Assembly (NCBI GenBank): GCA_964368495.1
Contig: CAYJAJ010000002.1
Coordinates: 1 to 64,000, forward strand
Source of the DNA: CALVGQ01 sp964368495
Lineage (GTDB): Bacteria; Bacillota_I; Bacilli_A; Erysipelotrichales; Erysipelotrichaceae
DNA: 64,000 nucleotides
Direction of reading: 5' to 3'
In this document: positions 53,575-61,948 of the stretch, piece by piece
How the letters are laid out: each line of letters starts with the position of its first letter
How positions within the stretch are numbered: the first letter of the stretch is position 1
Notes under the pieces: generated by a model
The model's database searches: none
What the model saw: the letters and a program-made list of their open reading frames with translations, nothing else
What the model was told of the DNA's origin: nothing
Made by a program: the position numbers and the translations under genes

Positions 53575-54801
53575 ATGTTAGATATTAATTTATTAAGAAA
53601 AAACCCAGAGGTCGTTAAAGAAAATTTAAAGAAAAAATTTCAAGAACAAAAATTAGAGTTAGTCGATGAAGTGATTCGATTAGATGTTGAATTCAGATCT
53701 TCTAAAACTAAAGGTGATGACTTAAGGTCACGCAGAAATCAAATTTCAAAACAAATTGGCGCATTAATGGCACAAGGAAAAAAAGAAGAAGCAGAAGTAG
53801 TTAAAAAAGAAGTTTCAAATATTGCTAAAGAGTTAGTGGATTTAGAAAAATCAGAAGATGAACTACAAGTAAAAATCAGAGAAATCATGCTGGTTCTACC
53901 CAACATTATTGATGAAACTGTTCCTTTAGGAAAAGATGATAGTGAGAATGTGCAAATTGAACTGTTTGGAGAACCTACAGTTCCTAGTTTTGATGTACCT
54001 TATCATGTTGAAATTATGGAAAAGTTAAATGGAATAGATTTAGATAGTGCTCGTAAAACTAGTGGTAACGGATTTTATTATTTTAAAGGGGATATTGCAA
54101 GATTGCACTCTGCAATTTTATCTTATGCTCGTGACTTCATGATTGATAAAGGTTTTATTNNNNNNNNNNAAATGGAAAGCATGATGTATAAAATCGAAGG
54201 AGAAGACTTATATTTGATTGGAACTAGCGAACATTCAATGATTGGTAAATTCATCGACAATATATTAGAGGAAAAAGAACTACCGCAAACATTAACTAGT
54301 TACTCACCTTGTTTTAGAAAAGAAGTAGGTGCACACGGGATTGAAGAACGAGGTGTATATAGAATACATCAATTTGAAAAGCAAGAGATGGTTGTTGTAT
54401 GTAAACCAGAAGAATCAATGGAGTGGTTTGAAAAAATGTGGAAGTACACTGTAGAGTTTTTTAGATCTATGGATATTCCTGTGAGAACCATCGAGTGTTG
54501 CTCTGGAGATTTAGCAGACTTAAAAGTAAAAAGTTATGATGTTGAAGCATGGTCGCCACGTCAAAAAAAATATTTTGAAGTTGGTAGTTGCTCGAATTTA
54601 GGTGATGCACAAGCTAGACGTTTGGGTATTCGCGTGAATGGTGAAAACGGAAAATATTTTGCGCACACATTAAATAATACTGTAGTTGCCCCACCAAGAA
54701 TGTTGATAGCGTTTTTAGAAAACAATATCAATGAGGATGGCTCTGTACGTATTCCTGTTGCGTTAAGAAGGTATATGGGAGATAAAGAGAAAATTGATTA
54801 A
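53575..54801 (+). CDS. serS: Serine--tRNA ligase, with an assembly gap
   Basis: About 408 codons as assembled. The N-terminal coiled-coil arm (residues 1-110) precedes the class II catalytic core. Motif 2 is SPCFRKEVGAHGIEERGVY, followed by RIHQFEKQEM, and motif 3 is NNTVVAPPRMLIAFLEN. Ten N interrupt after DFMIDKGFI. Comparison with Bacillus SerRS suggests roughly 20 residues, including motif 1, are missing, so the true protein is nearer 425 aa. The GTSEHSMIGKF segment differs from the usual PTAEVP form. GGAGGAAATAAA precedes the ATG. Controlled by the T-box. Confidence 0.96.
   Translation: MLDINLLRKNPEVVKENLKKKFQEQKLELVDEVIRLDVEFRSSKTKGDDLRSRRNQISKQIGALMAQGKKEEAEVVKKEVSNIAKELVDLEKSEDELQVKIREIMLVLPNIIDETVPLGKDDSENVQIELFGEPTVPSFDVPYHVEIMEKLNGIDLDSARKTSGNGFYYFKGDIARLHSAILSYARDFMIDKGFIXXXXMESMMYKIEGEDLYLIGTSEHSMIGKFIDNILEEKELPQTLTSYSPCFRKEVGAHGIEERGVYRIHQFEKQEMVVVCKPEESMEWFEKMWKYTVEFFRSMDIPVRTIECCSGDLADLKVKSYDVEAWSPRQKKYFEVGSCSNLGDAQARRLGIRVNGENGKYFAHTLNNTVVAPPRMLIAFLENNINEDGSVRIPVALRRYMGDKEKID
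54160..54169. other. Assembly gap (10 N) inside serS
   Basis: Exactly ten N. The frame is kept across it by chance, but about 60 bases of coding sequence appear to be missing. Confidence 0.95.
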
Positions 54802-54803
54802 AA

Positions 54804-54819
54804 TGTTTCACGTGAAACA
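54804..54819. other. parS: parS centromere site, between serS and the SRP RNA gene
   Basis: A second perfect TGTTTCACGTGAAACA, 1314 bp from the first and three bases after the serS stop. Intergenic, so a more conventional placement. Confidence 0.93.
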
Positions 54820-54840
54820 AAAAATATTGTGATATTTCTA

Positions 54841-54869
54841 TTGTTGAAAATGATGGTTTAAGATATAAT
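54841..54869 (+). promoter_or_regulatory. Promoter for SRP RNA
   Basis: TTGTTG (54841-54846) and perfect TATAAT (54864-54869), 17-bp spacing, placing the start near 54876. Confidence 0.7.
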
Positions 54870-54876
54870 TTAAGAC

Positions 54877-54956
54877 GGTACAACAAACAGCTTCAAATCT
54901 GGTCAGGACGGGAACGTAGCAGCCATACGAATGCCTGTTTGTGTGTACCACTTTTT
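54877..54956 (+). ncRNA. ffs: Signal recognition particle RNA (small bacterial type)
   Basis: About 80 nt. Ends pair: GGTACAACAAACAG with CTGTTTGTGTGTACC. The conserved domain IV core GGTCAGGACGGGAACGTAGC, with AGCC next, contains the GGAA tetraloop and the asymmetric loop bound by Ffh. A T run follows. It sits between serS and tadA, close to the Bacillus scr position near dnaX. Confidence 0.93.
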
Positions 54957-54973
54957 ATTTGTGAAGGTGAACT

Positions 54974-55447
54974 ATGAATAACGAAGATATCAAATACATG
55001 AAATTAGCATTAGAACAAGCAAAAAAAGCCTTTGTGTGTGATGAAGTACCCATAGGGGCGGTGATTGTCAAAAATGATAAAATTATTGCAAAAGCATATA
55101 ATAAAAGAGAAATGAAACAAATATCCACAAGCCATGCAGAAATTCTTTGTATTGAAAAAGCGTGTAAAAAAGTGGGTTCATGGAGACTTGAAGGGTGCAC
55201 GTTATATGTAACTCTAGAACCATGTCCGATGTGTGCTGGAGCAATTATGCAGTCAAGAATTGAAAAAGTAGTTTTTGGTGCGTATGATCCAAAAGGCGGA
55301 AGCTATGGAAGTAATTATAATTTAAATGAGATAAAAGGTTTGAATCATTATCCAAAAATAGTTGAGGGAGTACTTCAAGAAGAGAGTAGCGAAATATTAA
55401 AAAAATTCTTCGCTCTAAAAAGGATGCACAACAAAAAACAGCCATAA
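54974..55447 (+). CDS. tadA: tRNA-specific adenosine deaminase
   Basis: 157 aa. Makes inosine at position 34 of tRNA-Arg(ACG). The zinc site is HAE (TSHAEILCIEKA) and PCPMCAGAI; DEVPIGAVIV and VVFGAYDPKGG are typical. GTGAAGGTGAACT precedes the ATG. Located before dnaX as in Bacillus (yaaJ). Confidence 0.96.
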   Translation: MNNEDIKYMKLALEQAKKAFVCDEVPIGAVIVKNDKIIAKAYNKREMKQISTSHAEILCIEKACKKVGSWRLEGCTLYVTLEPCPMCAGAIMQSRIEKVVFGAYDPKGGSYGSNYNLNEIKGLNHYPKIVEGVLQEESSEILKKFFALKRMHNKKQP

Positions 55448-55528
55448 AAACATGTAGATTTTTAATTAGAGTGTATGAAAAAATACATATATTTGATATA
55501 ATTAGTAATACAAAAAGGAGGGAATGAA

Positions 55529-57268
55529 ATGAGTTATAAAGCATTATATAGAACATATAGACCATTCTCTTTTGAAGATGTAGTTGGACAAAAGCATATT
55601 GTGTTAACGCTGCAAAATGCCGTTAGAAAAGACAAAATTGCTCATGCGTATTTGTTTTGTGGTCCAAGAGGAACCGGAAAAACATCAATCGCTAAAATTT
55701 TGGCTAAGGCTGTAAATTGTCAAAACAAAGAAATGTCACCATGTGATAAATGTGAAAGTTGTCTTTCAATTCAAAAAGGAAATCATACTGATATAATTGA
55801 AATTGATGCCGCAAGTAATAATGGCGTTGATGAAATAAGAGACTTAATAGAAAAAGTTAAATACGCACCTATTGAAAGTAGATATAAAGTATATATTATT
55901 GATGAGGTTCATATGTTATCAACTGGTGCGTTTAATGCATTATTAAAAACATTAGAAGAACCACCAACACATGTGATTTTCATCTTGGCAACTACAGAAC
56001 CACATAAAGTATTGCCAACTATCATATCAAGGTGTCAAAGATATGATTTCACAAAAGTTGAACTTCACGAAATGATTAAAAGAATTGAAGATGTGTTAAG
56101 TAAAGAGAATATACATTGTGAAAAAGAAGCGATTGAAATCATAGCTACACTAGCTGATGGCGGGTTAAGGGATGCATTAAGTATTTTAGAACAGTGCATC
56201 GCATATGCAGAAAATAACATCACTGTTAATCAAGTAAATGAAATTTACGGAATTACAACGACTGAAGAAAAAGTGTCATTGTTAGAAAATATCTTAATGA
56301 ATGATATTAAATTAGTAATTAGTCAAATAAACATTTGGCAAGAAAAAGGAATCGATATAAAACGATTAACTTCAGAGCTTGTAGAACTGCTAAAAGAAAC
56401 AGTAATCTATAGTTATACAAACGACGAGGAATTATTGCGTAAATTGAATAAAATTCAAGTGACTCGATTAATGAAATTATCCTCAAATGCAATATTATTA
56501 GAAGTTATACAAACAATGATTGAGACAATTGATAAATATAGAACAGCATCAAATTTGTATTCATACTTTGAAGTAGCGACTTTAAAAGCTATAGCAATTT
56601 CCAAAAGTGAAACTGCTTCAACTAACACATCAAAATTAGACGATAATAAAGAGATACAAAAAGAGAAAACTATTGAAATAGTTAAGAATGCAAATGATGA
56701 AAACGAAGTACAACCGATAGTTGTAAAAAGCAATGTAGAGCCACTAGAAATCATGGTGGAGAATAGAGAAATCCCTCAAGCAATAGATAGTTTAAAAATT
56801 GAAGAAATTCTTCAATTAATGGTACAAGCCAATAAACAAGAAAAAATAAAAGATGTCGAATGTTGGCAAATATTGGATAGAAAATCAAAAGAACTATCTT
56901 TCGCAAAGTATGCTAATATATTAAAGGGTAGTAGAGTTGCGGTAAGTGGAGAATTATTTGTTCTGCTGGAAACTGATTATCAAGCATTAGCTAATGAGAT
57001 TTTCGAACTTAAAGACGAACTTGAAAATTTTATGTGTGATGAACTGTTTGTTAATAAAAGGTTATTTGTTACAACAAGAGAAAATATTGCAGATGCAACA
57101 AATGAATTTATCCAAAGAAGGAAAACAGGTGATTTACCTACTCCAATGGTAATAGAAGTAAAAAAACCAAAAGTTACTGAAGAAATGAAAGAAAACGTCA
57201 AAAAAAGTGACACCGAAATCATGACAAGTTTATTCGGAGATGATTTTGAAATAATAGAGGAGAGCTAA
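55529..57268 (+). CDS. dnaX: DNA polymerase III subunits gamma/tau
   Basis: 579 aa clamp-loader ATPase. Walker A GPRGTGKTSIAK is near residue 45, zinc Cys follow in SPCDKCESC, then IDEVHML and the SRC box (TIISRCQRYDF). A C-terminal tau-like extension begins around residue 360. No programmed frameshift signal is evident, so one product is likely as in Bacillus. An extended -10 TGATATAAT lies at 55494-55502 and AAGGAGGG precedes the ATG. Confidence 0.97.
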   Translation: MSYKALYRTYRPFSFEDVVGQKHIVLTLQNAVRKDKIAHAYLFCGPRGTGKTSIAKILAKAVNCQNKEMSPCDKCESCLSIQKGNHTDIIEIDAASNNGVDEIRDLIEKVKYAPIESRYKVYIIDEVHMLSTGAFNALLKTLEEPPTHVIFILATTEPHKVLPTIISRCQRYDFTKVELHEMIKRIEDVLSKENIHCEKEAIEIIATLADGGLRDALSILEQCIAYAENNITVNQVNEIYGITTTEEKVSLLENILMNDIKLVISQINIWQEKGIDIKRLTSELVELLKETVIYSYTNDEELLRKLNKIQVTRLMKLSSNAILLEVIQTMIETIDKYRTASNLYSYFEVATLKAIAISKSETASTNTSKLDDNKEIQKEKTIEIVKNANDENEVQPIVVKSNVEPLEIMVENREIPQAIDSLKIEEILQLMVQANKQEKIKDVECWQILDRKSKELSFAKYANILKGSRVAVSGELFVLLETDYQALANEIFELKDELENFMCDELFVNKRLFVTTRENIADATNEFIQRRKTGDLPTPMVIEVKKPKVTEEMKENVKKSDTEIMTSLFGDDFEIIEES

Positions 57269-57270
57269 AA

Positions 57271-57579
57271 ATGAATATTCAAGGATTATTAAAACAAGCA
57301 CAACAAATGCAAACAACAATGGCAAAAATCGAAAAAGAACTAAATGAAACAAGTTATTTTGGTTCTGCAAGTGGAGATGCTGTTAAAGTTGAGGTTAAAG
57401 GGTCTTACGAAGTAGTAAGTATCGAAATAGAGGACGAGCTACTTGATAAAGATTCGAAAGAAATGCTTCAAGATTTATTATTAGTAGCAACTAATAACGC
57501 TTTATCAGAGGCAAAAAATGATAGAGAATCAAAAATGGCAGGAGTAACACAAGGCGTTAAAATGCCAGGGATGTTTTAA
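57271..57579 (+). CDS. ebfC: Nucleoid-associated protein EbfC/YbaB family
   Basis: 102 aa, YaaK. Begins MNIQGLLKQAQQMQTTMAKI, with VEVKGSYEVVSIEI and a C-terminal MAGVTQGVKMPGMF, the family signature. Binds DNA as a dimer. It starts 2 nt after dnaX and ends 2 nt before recR, the conserved dnaX-yaaK-recR unit. Confidence 0.96.
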   Translation: MNIQGLLKQAQQMQTTMAKIEKELNETSYFGSASGDAVKVEVKGSYEVVSIEIEDELLDKDSKEMLQDLLLVATNNALSEAKNDRESKMAGVTQGVKMPGMF

Positions 57580-57581
57580 AA

Positions 57582-58175
57582 ATGTACCCAAAATCTTTTG
57601 AAAGATGTATCGAAGGATTTAAAAAATTACCGGGTGTAGGTCAAAAAAGTGCTGAACGCTACACTTATTCAATGTTAGAGTGCGATTTGAGTGAAATTAA
57701 AGAATTTGCTGAAGCTTTACTGTATATGAAAACAAACGTAAAACCATGCAGTATTTGCGGTCATTTAACTGAAAATGATATATGCGAAATTTGTTTAGAT
57801 CCAGAAAGAGATATGACAGTAATTTGTGTTGTTCAATCATCTAAAGATTTAATAGCAATGGAAAAGACAAATGAATTCAAAGGGTATTATCATGTACTAA
57901 ATGGATTAATATCAACAAATAAAGGCGTTTTTCCAGAAGATTTAAATATTGAATCATTAATTGAGCGAATCGATGGAAATTTAAAAGAGATAATCTTAGC
58001 GACAAATGCAACACTTGAAGGAGAAACAACAGCATTATATTTAGATAAGAAATTATCAACTAAAGGTATTGATGTTACACGTATTGCTCATGGTATACCC
58101 ATTGGTGGGCATCTTGATTATGCTGATGAACTCACATTAATTAAGGCAATAGAGGGTCGCAAAAAGATTAATTAA
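57582..58175 (+). CDS. recR: Recombination mediator protein RecR
   Basis: 197 aa. The helix-hairpin-helix region has LPGVGQKSAERYT, the zinc finger is CSICGHLTENDICEIC, and the TOPRIM domain includes YYHVLNGLISTNKGVFPED. It acts with RecF and RecO in loading RecA. Coupled to ebfC upstream and to fhs downstream. Confidence 0.97.
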   Translation: MYPKSFERCIEGFKKLPGVGQKSAERYTYSMLECDLSEIKEFAEALLYMKTNVKPCSICGHLTENDICEICLDPERDMTVICVVQSSKDLIAMEKTNEFKGYYHVLNGLISTNKGVFPEDLNIESLIERIDGNLKEIILATNATLEGETTALYLDKKLSTKGIDVTRIAHGIPIGGHLDYADELTLIKAIEGRKKIN

Positions 58176-58190
58176 ATGAAGGAGAAATAT

Positions 58191-59864
58191 ATGGGGATAA
58201 AAACGGATTTGCAAATTGCACAAGAAAATAAAATGTTACATATTGATTTAATAGCTAAAAAAGCGAAAATAAATAGTGATTTTATAGAATATTATGGAAA
58301 CTATAAAGCAAAAATTAATTTAGATATTATGAATAACATAGAAACACAAGACAATGCAAAACTAATTTTAGTAACTGCAATTAATCCAACAAAAGCAGGA
58401 GAAGGGAAATCAACAACTACAGTAGGTTTGGTTGACGGTTTAAATTACTTAAATAAGATGGTTATTGGCTGTTTAAGAGAACCATCATTAGGTCCTGTTT
58501 TTGGTTTAAAAGGTGGTGCAACAGGAGGTGGATATGCTCAAGTTGTACCAATGGAAGATATTAACTTGCATTTTACTGGCGATATGCATGCAATTACTTC
58601 AGCAAATAATTTGGTAAGTGCTGTGTTAGATAATTCAATTTATCAAGGTAATTTATTGAACATTGATCCTGAACGTGTTGTATGGAAACGTTGCTTGGAT
58701 ATGAATGATCGTACACTTAGAAACATAACAATTGCACAAGAGAAAAAGACAAATGGTGTTGAAAGAAAAGATGGATTTATTATAACAGTAGCCACAGAAA
58801 TAATGGCAATTTTGTGTTTGTCTGTTGATTTAAAAGACTTTGAAAAAAGAGTAAATAAAGCGATTGTAGCATATACATATGAAAATAAACCTGTAACTAT
58901 TGGAGATTTAGATGTCGGTGGCGCATTAGCTGTTGTCATGAAAGATGCGATTAAACCAAACTTGGTTCAAACATTAGAAAATTCTCCAGTTATTATCCAC
59001 GGAGGTCCATTTGCGAATATTGCACATGGCTGTAATAGTTTAATTGCGACTAGAATGGCATGCAAACTGGCAGACTATGTTGTAACTGAAGCAGGATTTG
59101 GAGCTGACTTAGGAGCAGAGAAATTTTTAGATATTAAATGTAGAATGGGCAACCTGAACCCTAATGCAGTAGTAATCGTTGCTACAATTAGAGCACTTAA
59201 GTTACATGGTGGTGTTGCAAGCTCTGATTTAGGAGAAGAAAATAAAGAAGCTCTTTTGGAAGGTGTAAAAAACCTAGAAAAACACATTGACTCAATTAAA
59301 CAATTCAACATTCCATATGTTGTAGCAATAAATAAATTCTCTCAAGATACACAAGCGGAAGTGAATACACTTATTAAATGGTGTAATGAAAACAACCACG
59401 ATGTTGTTATGTCTGATGCTTGGGCAAAAGGTGGAGAAGGTGCAGTCGATTTAGCAAAAAAAGTAATCGAAATGTGCAATGAACCGTCTAAGTATGAACC
59501 ATTATATGATTTGGATTTATCAATTGAAGAGAAAATTGAAAAAATAACAAAGCAAATATATGGTGGGAAAGGTGTAGTATACAGTGACTTTGCAAAATAT
59601 CAAATTAAAGAGTTCACAGAAATGGGATGGGATAAATATCCAATCTGTATGGCAAAAACACCAGCATCACTATCCGACGATGATAAATTGATAGGAAGAC
59701 CAGTTGATTTTGAAATACATGTTCAGGAATTAAAGATATCGAATGGAGCAGGGTTTATAGTAGTTTTAACCGGAAACGTTATGACGATGCCAGGACTACC
59801 AAAGGCACCGGCAGCATTAAATATGGGTATTGATGAAGAAGGAAAAACATTTGGATTATTTTAA
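58191..59864 (+). CDS. fhs: Formate--tetrahydrofolate ligase
   Basis: 557 aa. ATP-dependent formation of 10-formyl-THF from formate. The P-loop is NPTKAGEGKSTTTVG near residue 66, and REPSLGPVFGLKGGATGGG is the signature stretch. LTGNVMTMPGLPKAPAAL lies near the end. The best start is ATG at 58191 after GAAGGAGAAATAT; an in-frame ATG at 58176 overlaps this site. It probably shares the recR transcript and ends at a terminator. Supplies one-carbon units for purines or formyl-Met. Confidence 0.96.
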   Translation: MGIKTDLQIAQENKMLHIDLIAKKAKINSDFIEYYGNYKAKINLDIMNNIETQDNAKLILVTAINPTKAGEGKSTTTVGLVDGLNYLNKMVIGCLREPSLGPVFGLKGGATGGGYAQVVPMEDINLHFTGDMHAITSANNLVSAVLDNSIYQGNLLNIDPERVVWKRCLDMNDRTLRNITIAQEKKTNGVERKDGFIITVATEIMAILCLSVDLKDFEKRVNKAIVAYTYENKPVTIGDLDVGGALAVVMKDAIKPNLVQTLENSPVIIHGGPFANIAHGCNSLIATRMACKLADYVVTEAGFGADLGAEKFLDIKCRMGNLNPNAVVIVATIRALKLHGGVASSDLGEENKEALLEGVKNLEKHIDSIKQFNIPYVVAINKFSQDTQAEVNTLIKWCNENNHDVVMSDAWAKGGEGAVDLAKKVIEMCNEPSKYEPLYDLDLSIEEKIEKITKQIYGGKGVVYSDFAKYQIKEFTEMGWDKYPICMAKTPASLSDDDKLIGRPVDFEIHVQELKISNGAGFIVVLTGNVMTMPGLPKAPAALNMGIDEEGKTFGLF

Positions 59865-59906
59865 GAATAAAGTGTGTAAATATTTTTAGTAAAAATAACA
59901 AATGAG

Positions 59907-59942
59907 AAAATAGTAGAACTAAAACGTTCTACTATTTTTTTG
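59907..59942 (+). terminator. Terminator after fhs
   Basis: AAATAGTAGAAC and GTTCTACTATTT form a 12-bp stem followed by a T run. Confidence 0.88.
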
Positions 59943-60080
59943 TTTCTTCAGTCAGATAAAAAAGATATTATCACGAAATAGGCAAATAAATATTATTGAT
60001 GTGCAACAATGAAATCATTTGAAAACTTTAAATATAGATGAATAAATGATATAATAAAAAAAAATTAAGGGGGTTTATAT

Positions 60081-60974
60081 ATGTCTTCAATAGCATATTT
60101 TTTTGATAAAAAAACAATCGAATTTTACCGACTTAATGGAAGTAAAACAATGAATATTTATAGACCTCTTAATGCAAAGAAAATAATAAATTTCAATGAA
60201 GGCGATTATATGTTTTTTTATGTAAAAGAGGATAAAAACTACTTTAATGAAAATGGAATAATTGGTTATGGGCACTTTAAAAAATCACAAGTAATGACAT
60301 GTAGGCAAATGTGGTCAACATTTGAAGAAGCAAATGGTTTTAATACATATGAAGAAATGATTGAAGCAATAAAGAAAACCACAAAGGATAAAAAAGTCCC
60401 AACTAAGTTGAATTCTCTGTACTTAGAAGATGTTGTTTTTTTTCAAAACCCAATTACGTTTGATGAAGTAAATATTGAATATTCAACAAGAATAGAAAGT
60501 TTTATAAACATATCAAACCCACAAACCATCTCTAAAATATTCAATAAAGCAAAAGAAAGAGGGATGGATCTTTGGAGTTTGGTCATTAATGATGAAGAAG
60601 AAAAAGAAACATATTTTGATGAAGAAGATGTGAAGCATATCTTATTTAGTGTTTGTGATAAACTAAGACTCGAGTTAACATCATGGGAAAAAAGGAAAGC
60701 AAAAAAAATATTAAGAGAACATCAAATAAAAAACCCTGAGATTAAAAATATAAAAGGGAATAAAGTTGAAGGATATAGCTACAGTAAAAATACGCTAAAA
60801 CTGTATCTTCCAATGAGCGATCATTTAGAAAATAACAGCACACAGATGTTGTATGGGCATGCAAGCTTAATAAAAAGTTTATTTAAAAAAGAATGTAATA
60901 AGAACATTGAATTAATAATTAAATTTATATCGGAAGATAGTGTAGAGGATATTGAAAAATTAATCAATCAATAA
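60081..60974 (+). CDS. Uncharacterised protein with PUA/EVE-like N-terminal region
   Basis: 297 aa, not assigned. The first 85 residues have the pattern NEGDYMFFYVKEDKNYFNEN, then IIGYGHFKKS, seen in PUA-like folds (EVE, ASCH, YTH-type readers): a barrel strand with GD, then a GYG strand. A second repeat-like LEDVVFFQNPITFDEV follows near residue 117. Residues 145-297 are mainly charged and helical. No membrane segment. Alone after the fhs terminator with AAGGGGG upstream. Nucleic acid or modified-base binding is a guess. Confidence 0.65.
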   Translation: MSSIAYFFDKKTIEFYRLNGSKTMNIYRPLNAKKIINFNEGDYMFFYVKEDKNYFNENGIIGYGHFKKSQVMTCRQMWSTFEEANGFNTYEEMIEAIKKTTKDKKVPTKLNSLYLEDVVFFQNPITFDEVNIEYSTRIESFINISNPQTISKIFNKAKERGMDLWSLVINDEEEKETYFDEEDVKHILFSVCDKLRLELTSWEKRKAKKILREHQIKNPEIKNIKGNKVEGYSYSKNTLKLYLPMSDHLENNSTQMLYGHASLIKSLFKKECNKNIELIIKFISEDSVEDIEKLINQ

Positions 60975-61016
60975 TTTAGATTGAAAATTAAAATCATTTT
61001 AGAAATAGGGGAAACA

Positions 61017-61883
61017 ATGAAAAAGAATTTTGGATTATTTGGATTAATATTGGTGACAATTATATGGGGAAGCGCTTTTGTAGTGAGTGATATTGCATTG
61101 AAAAGTGCAACCCCATTTCAGATTTTAACAGCAAGGTTTTTTATTGCAAGTCTTGCGATGGCTTTTTTTGCTAGAAAGCAAGTTAAAAATATAAATAAAA
61201 AGGATGTAACATGTGGAGTCTTTTTAGGAATTGCATTGTTTTTGGCATTTGCATTTCAAACTATCGGACTACAATATACAACCCCCTCAAAAAATGCATT
61301 TTTAACTGCAACAAATGTTGTGTTTGTCCCGTTTATTGCCTTGGCAATAGTTAAGAAGAAGATTGCCACGAAAAATTTAATTGGGGCAATTATTGCAATC
61401 ATTGGTGCAGGTGTCTTATCACTTCAAAGTGATTTCTCAATTAATTTTGGAGATGCATTAACTTTAGTGTGTGCTGTTGGTTTTGCGTTTCAAATATTTT
61501 TAACAGGAGAGTATGTAACAAAAGTATCCCCATTCATACTTAATTTAATACAAATGGCAACAGCATTTGTTTTGTCGTTTTTATGTATGATTATGTTCGA
61601 TGAACTCAATTTTGTGATAACCACTGAAGGGGTTTTATCGATTCTTTATTTAGGTATAATGAGCACAACAATTTGTTATTTACTTCAGACAATTTCACAA
61701 AAATATGTTGATGAGACAAAAGCAGCTATTATATTATCAATGGAAGCTGTTTTTGGAACTATTTTCTCAGTAATTATCTTAAGTGAGCCAATAACTACTA
61801 AAATGATAGTCGGTTCAATTTTAATATTAAGCGCAGTACTTATTTCAGAAGTGAATATAAAAAAGGAACGCGTTCAAAAATAG
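61017..61883 (+). CDS. EamA-family (DMT superfamily) transporter
   Basis: 288 aa with ten membrane segments in two EamA repeats. Helix 1 has ILVTIIWGSAFVVSDIALK, and the second repeat ends with MEAVFGTIFSVIILSEPIT, typical of metabolite exporters of this group. The substrate is unknown. The ATG at 61017 follows TAGGGGAAACA; an upstream in-frame start at 60981 has no site and would add a charged extension. Confidence 0.87.
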   Translation: MKKNFGLFGLILVTIIWGSAFVVSDIALKSATPFQILTARFFIASLAMAFFARKQVKNINKKDVTCGVFLGIALFLAFAFQTIGLQYTTPSKNAFLTATNVVFVPFIALAIVKKKIATKNLIGAIIAIIGAGVLSLQSDFSINFGDALTLVCAVGFAFQIFLTGEYVTKVSPFILNLIQMATAFVLSFLCMIMFDELNFVITTEGVLSILYLGIMSTTICYLLQTISQKYVDETKAAIILSMEAVFGTIFSVIILSEPITTKMIVGSILILSAVLISEVNIKKERVQK

Positions 61884-61948
61884 AATTATATTTTTGTACC
61901 GCGCAAAAAATTATGATATGATTATAGAAATTTAACGAGGTGCAAATT

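Noticed and set aside
57150..57220. Programmed frameshift in dnaX
   Set aside because: A-runs occur near the 3' end, but they lie far beyond where a gamma product would end and lack a clear stimulatory stem-loop.
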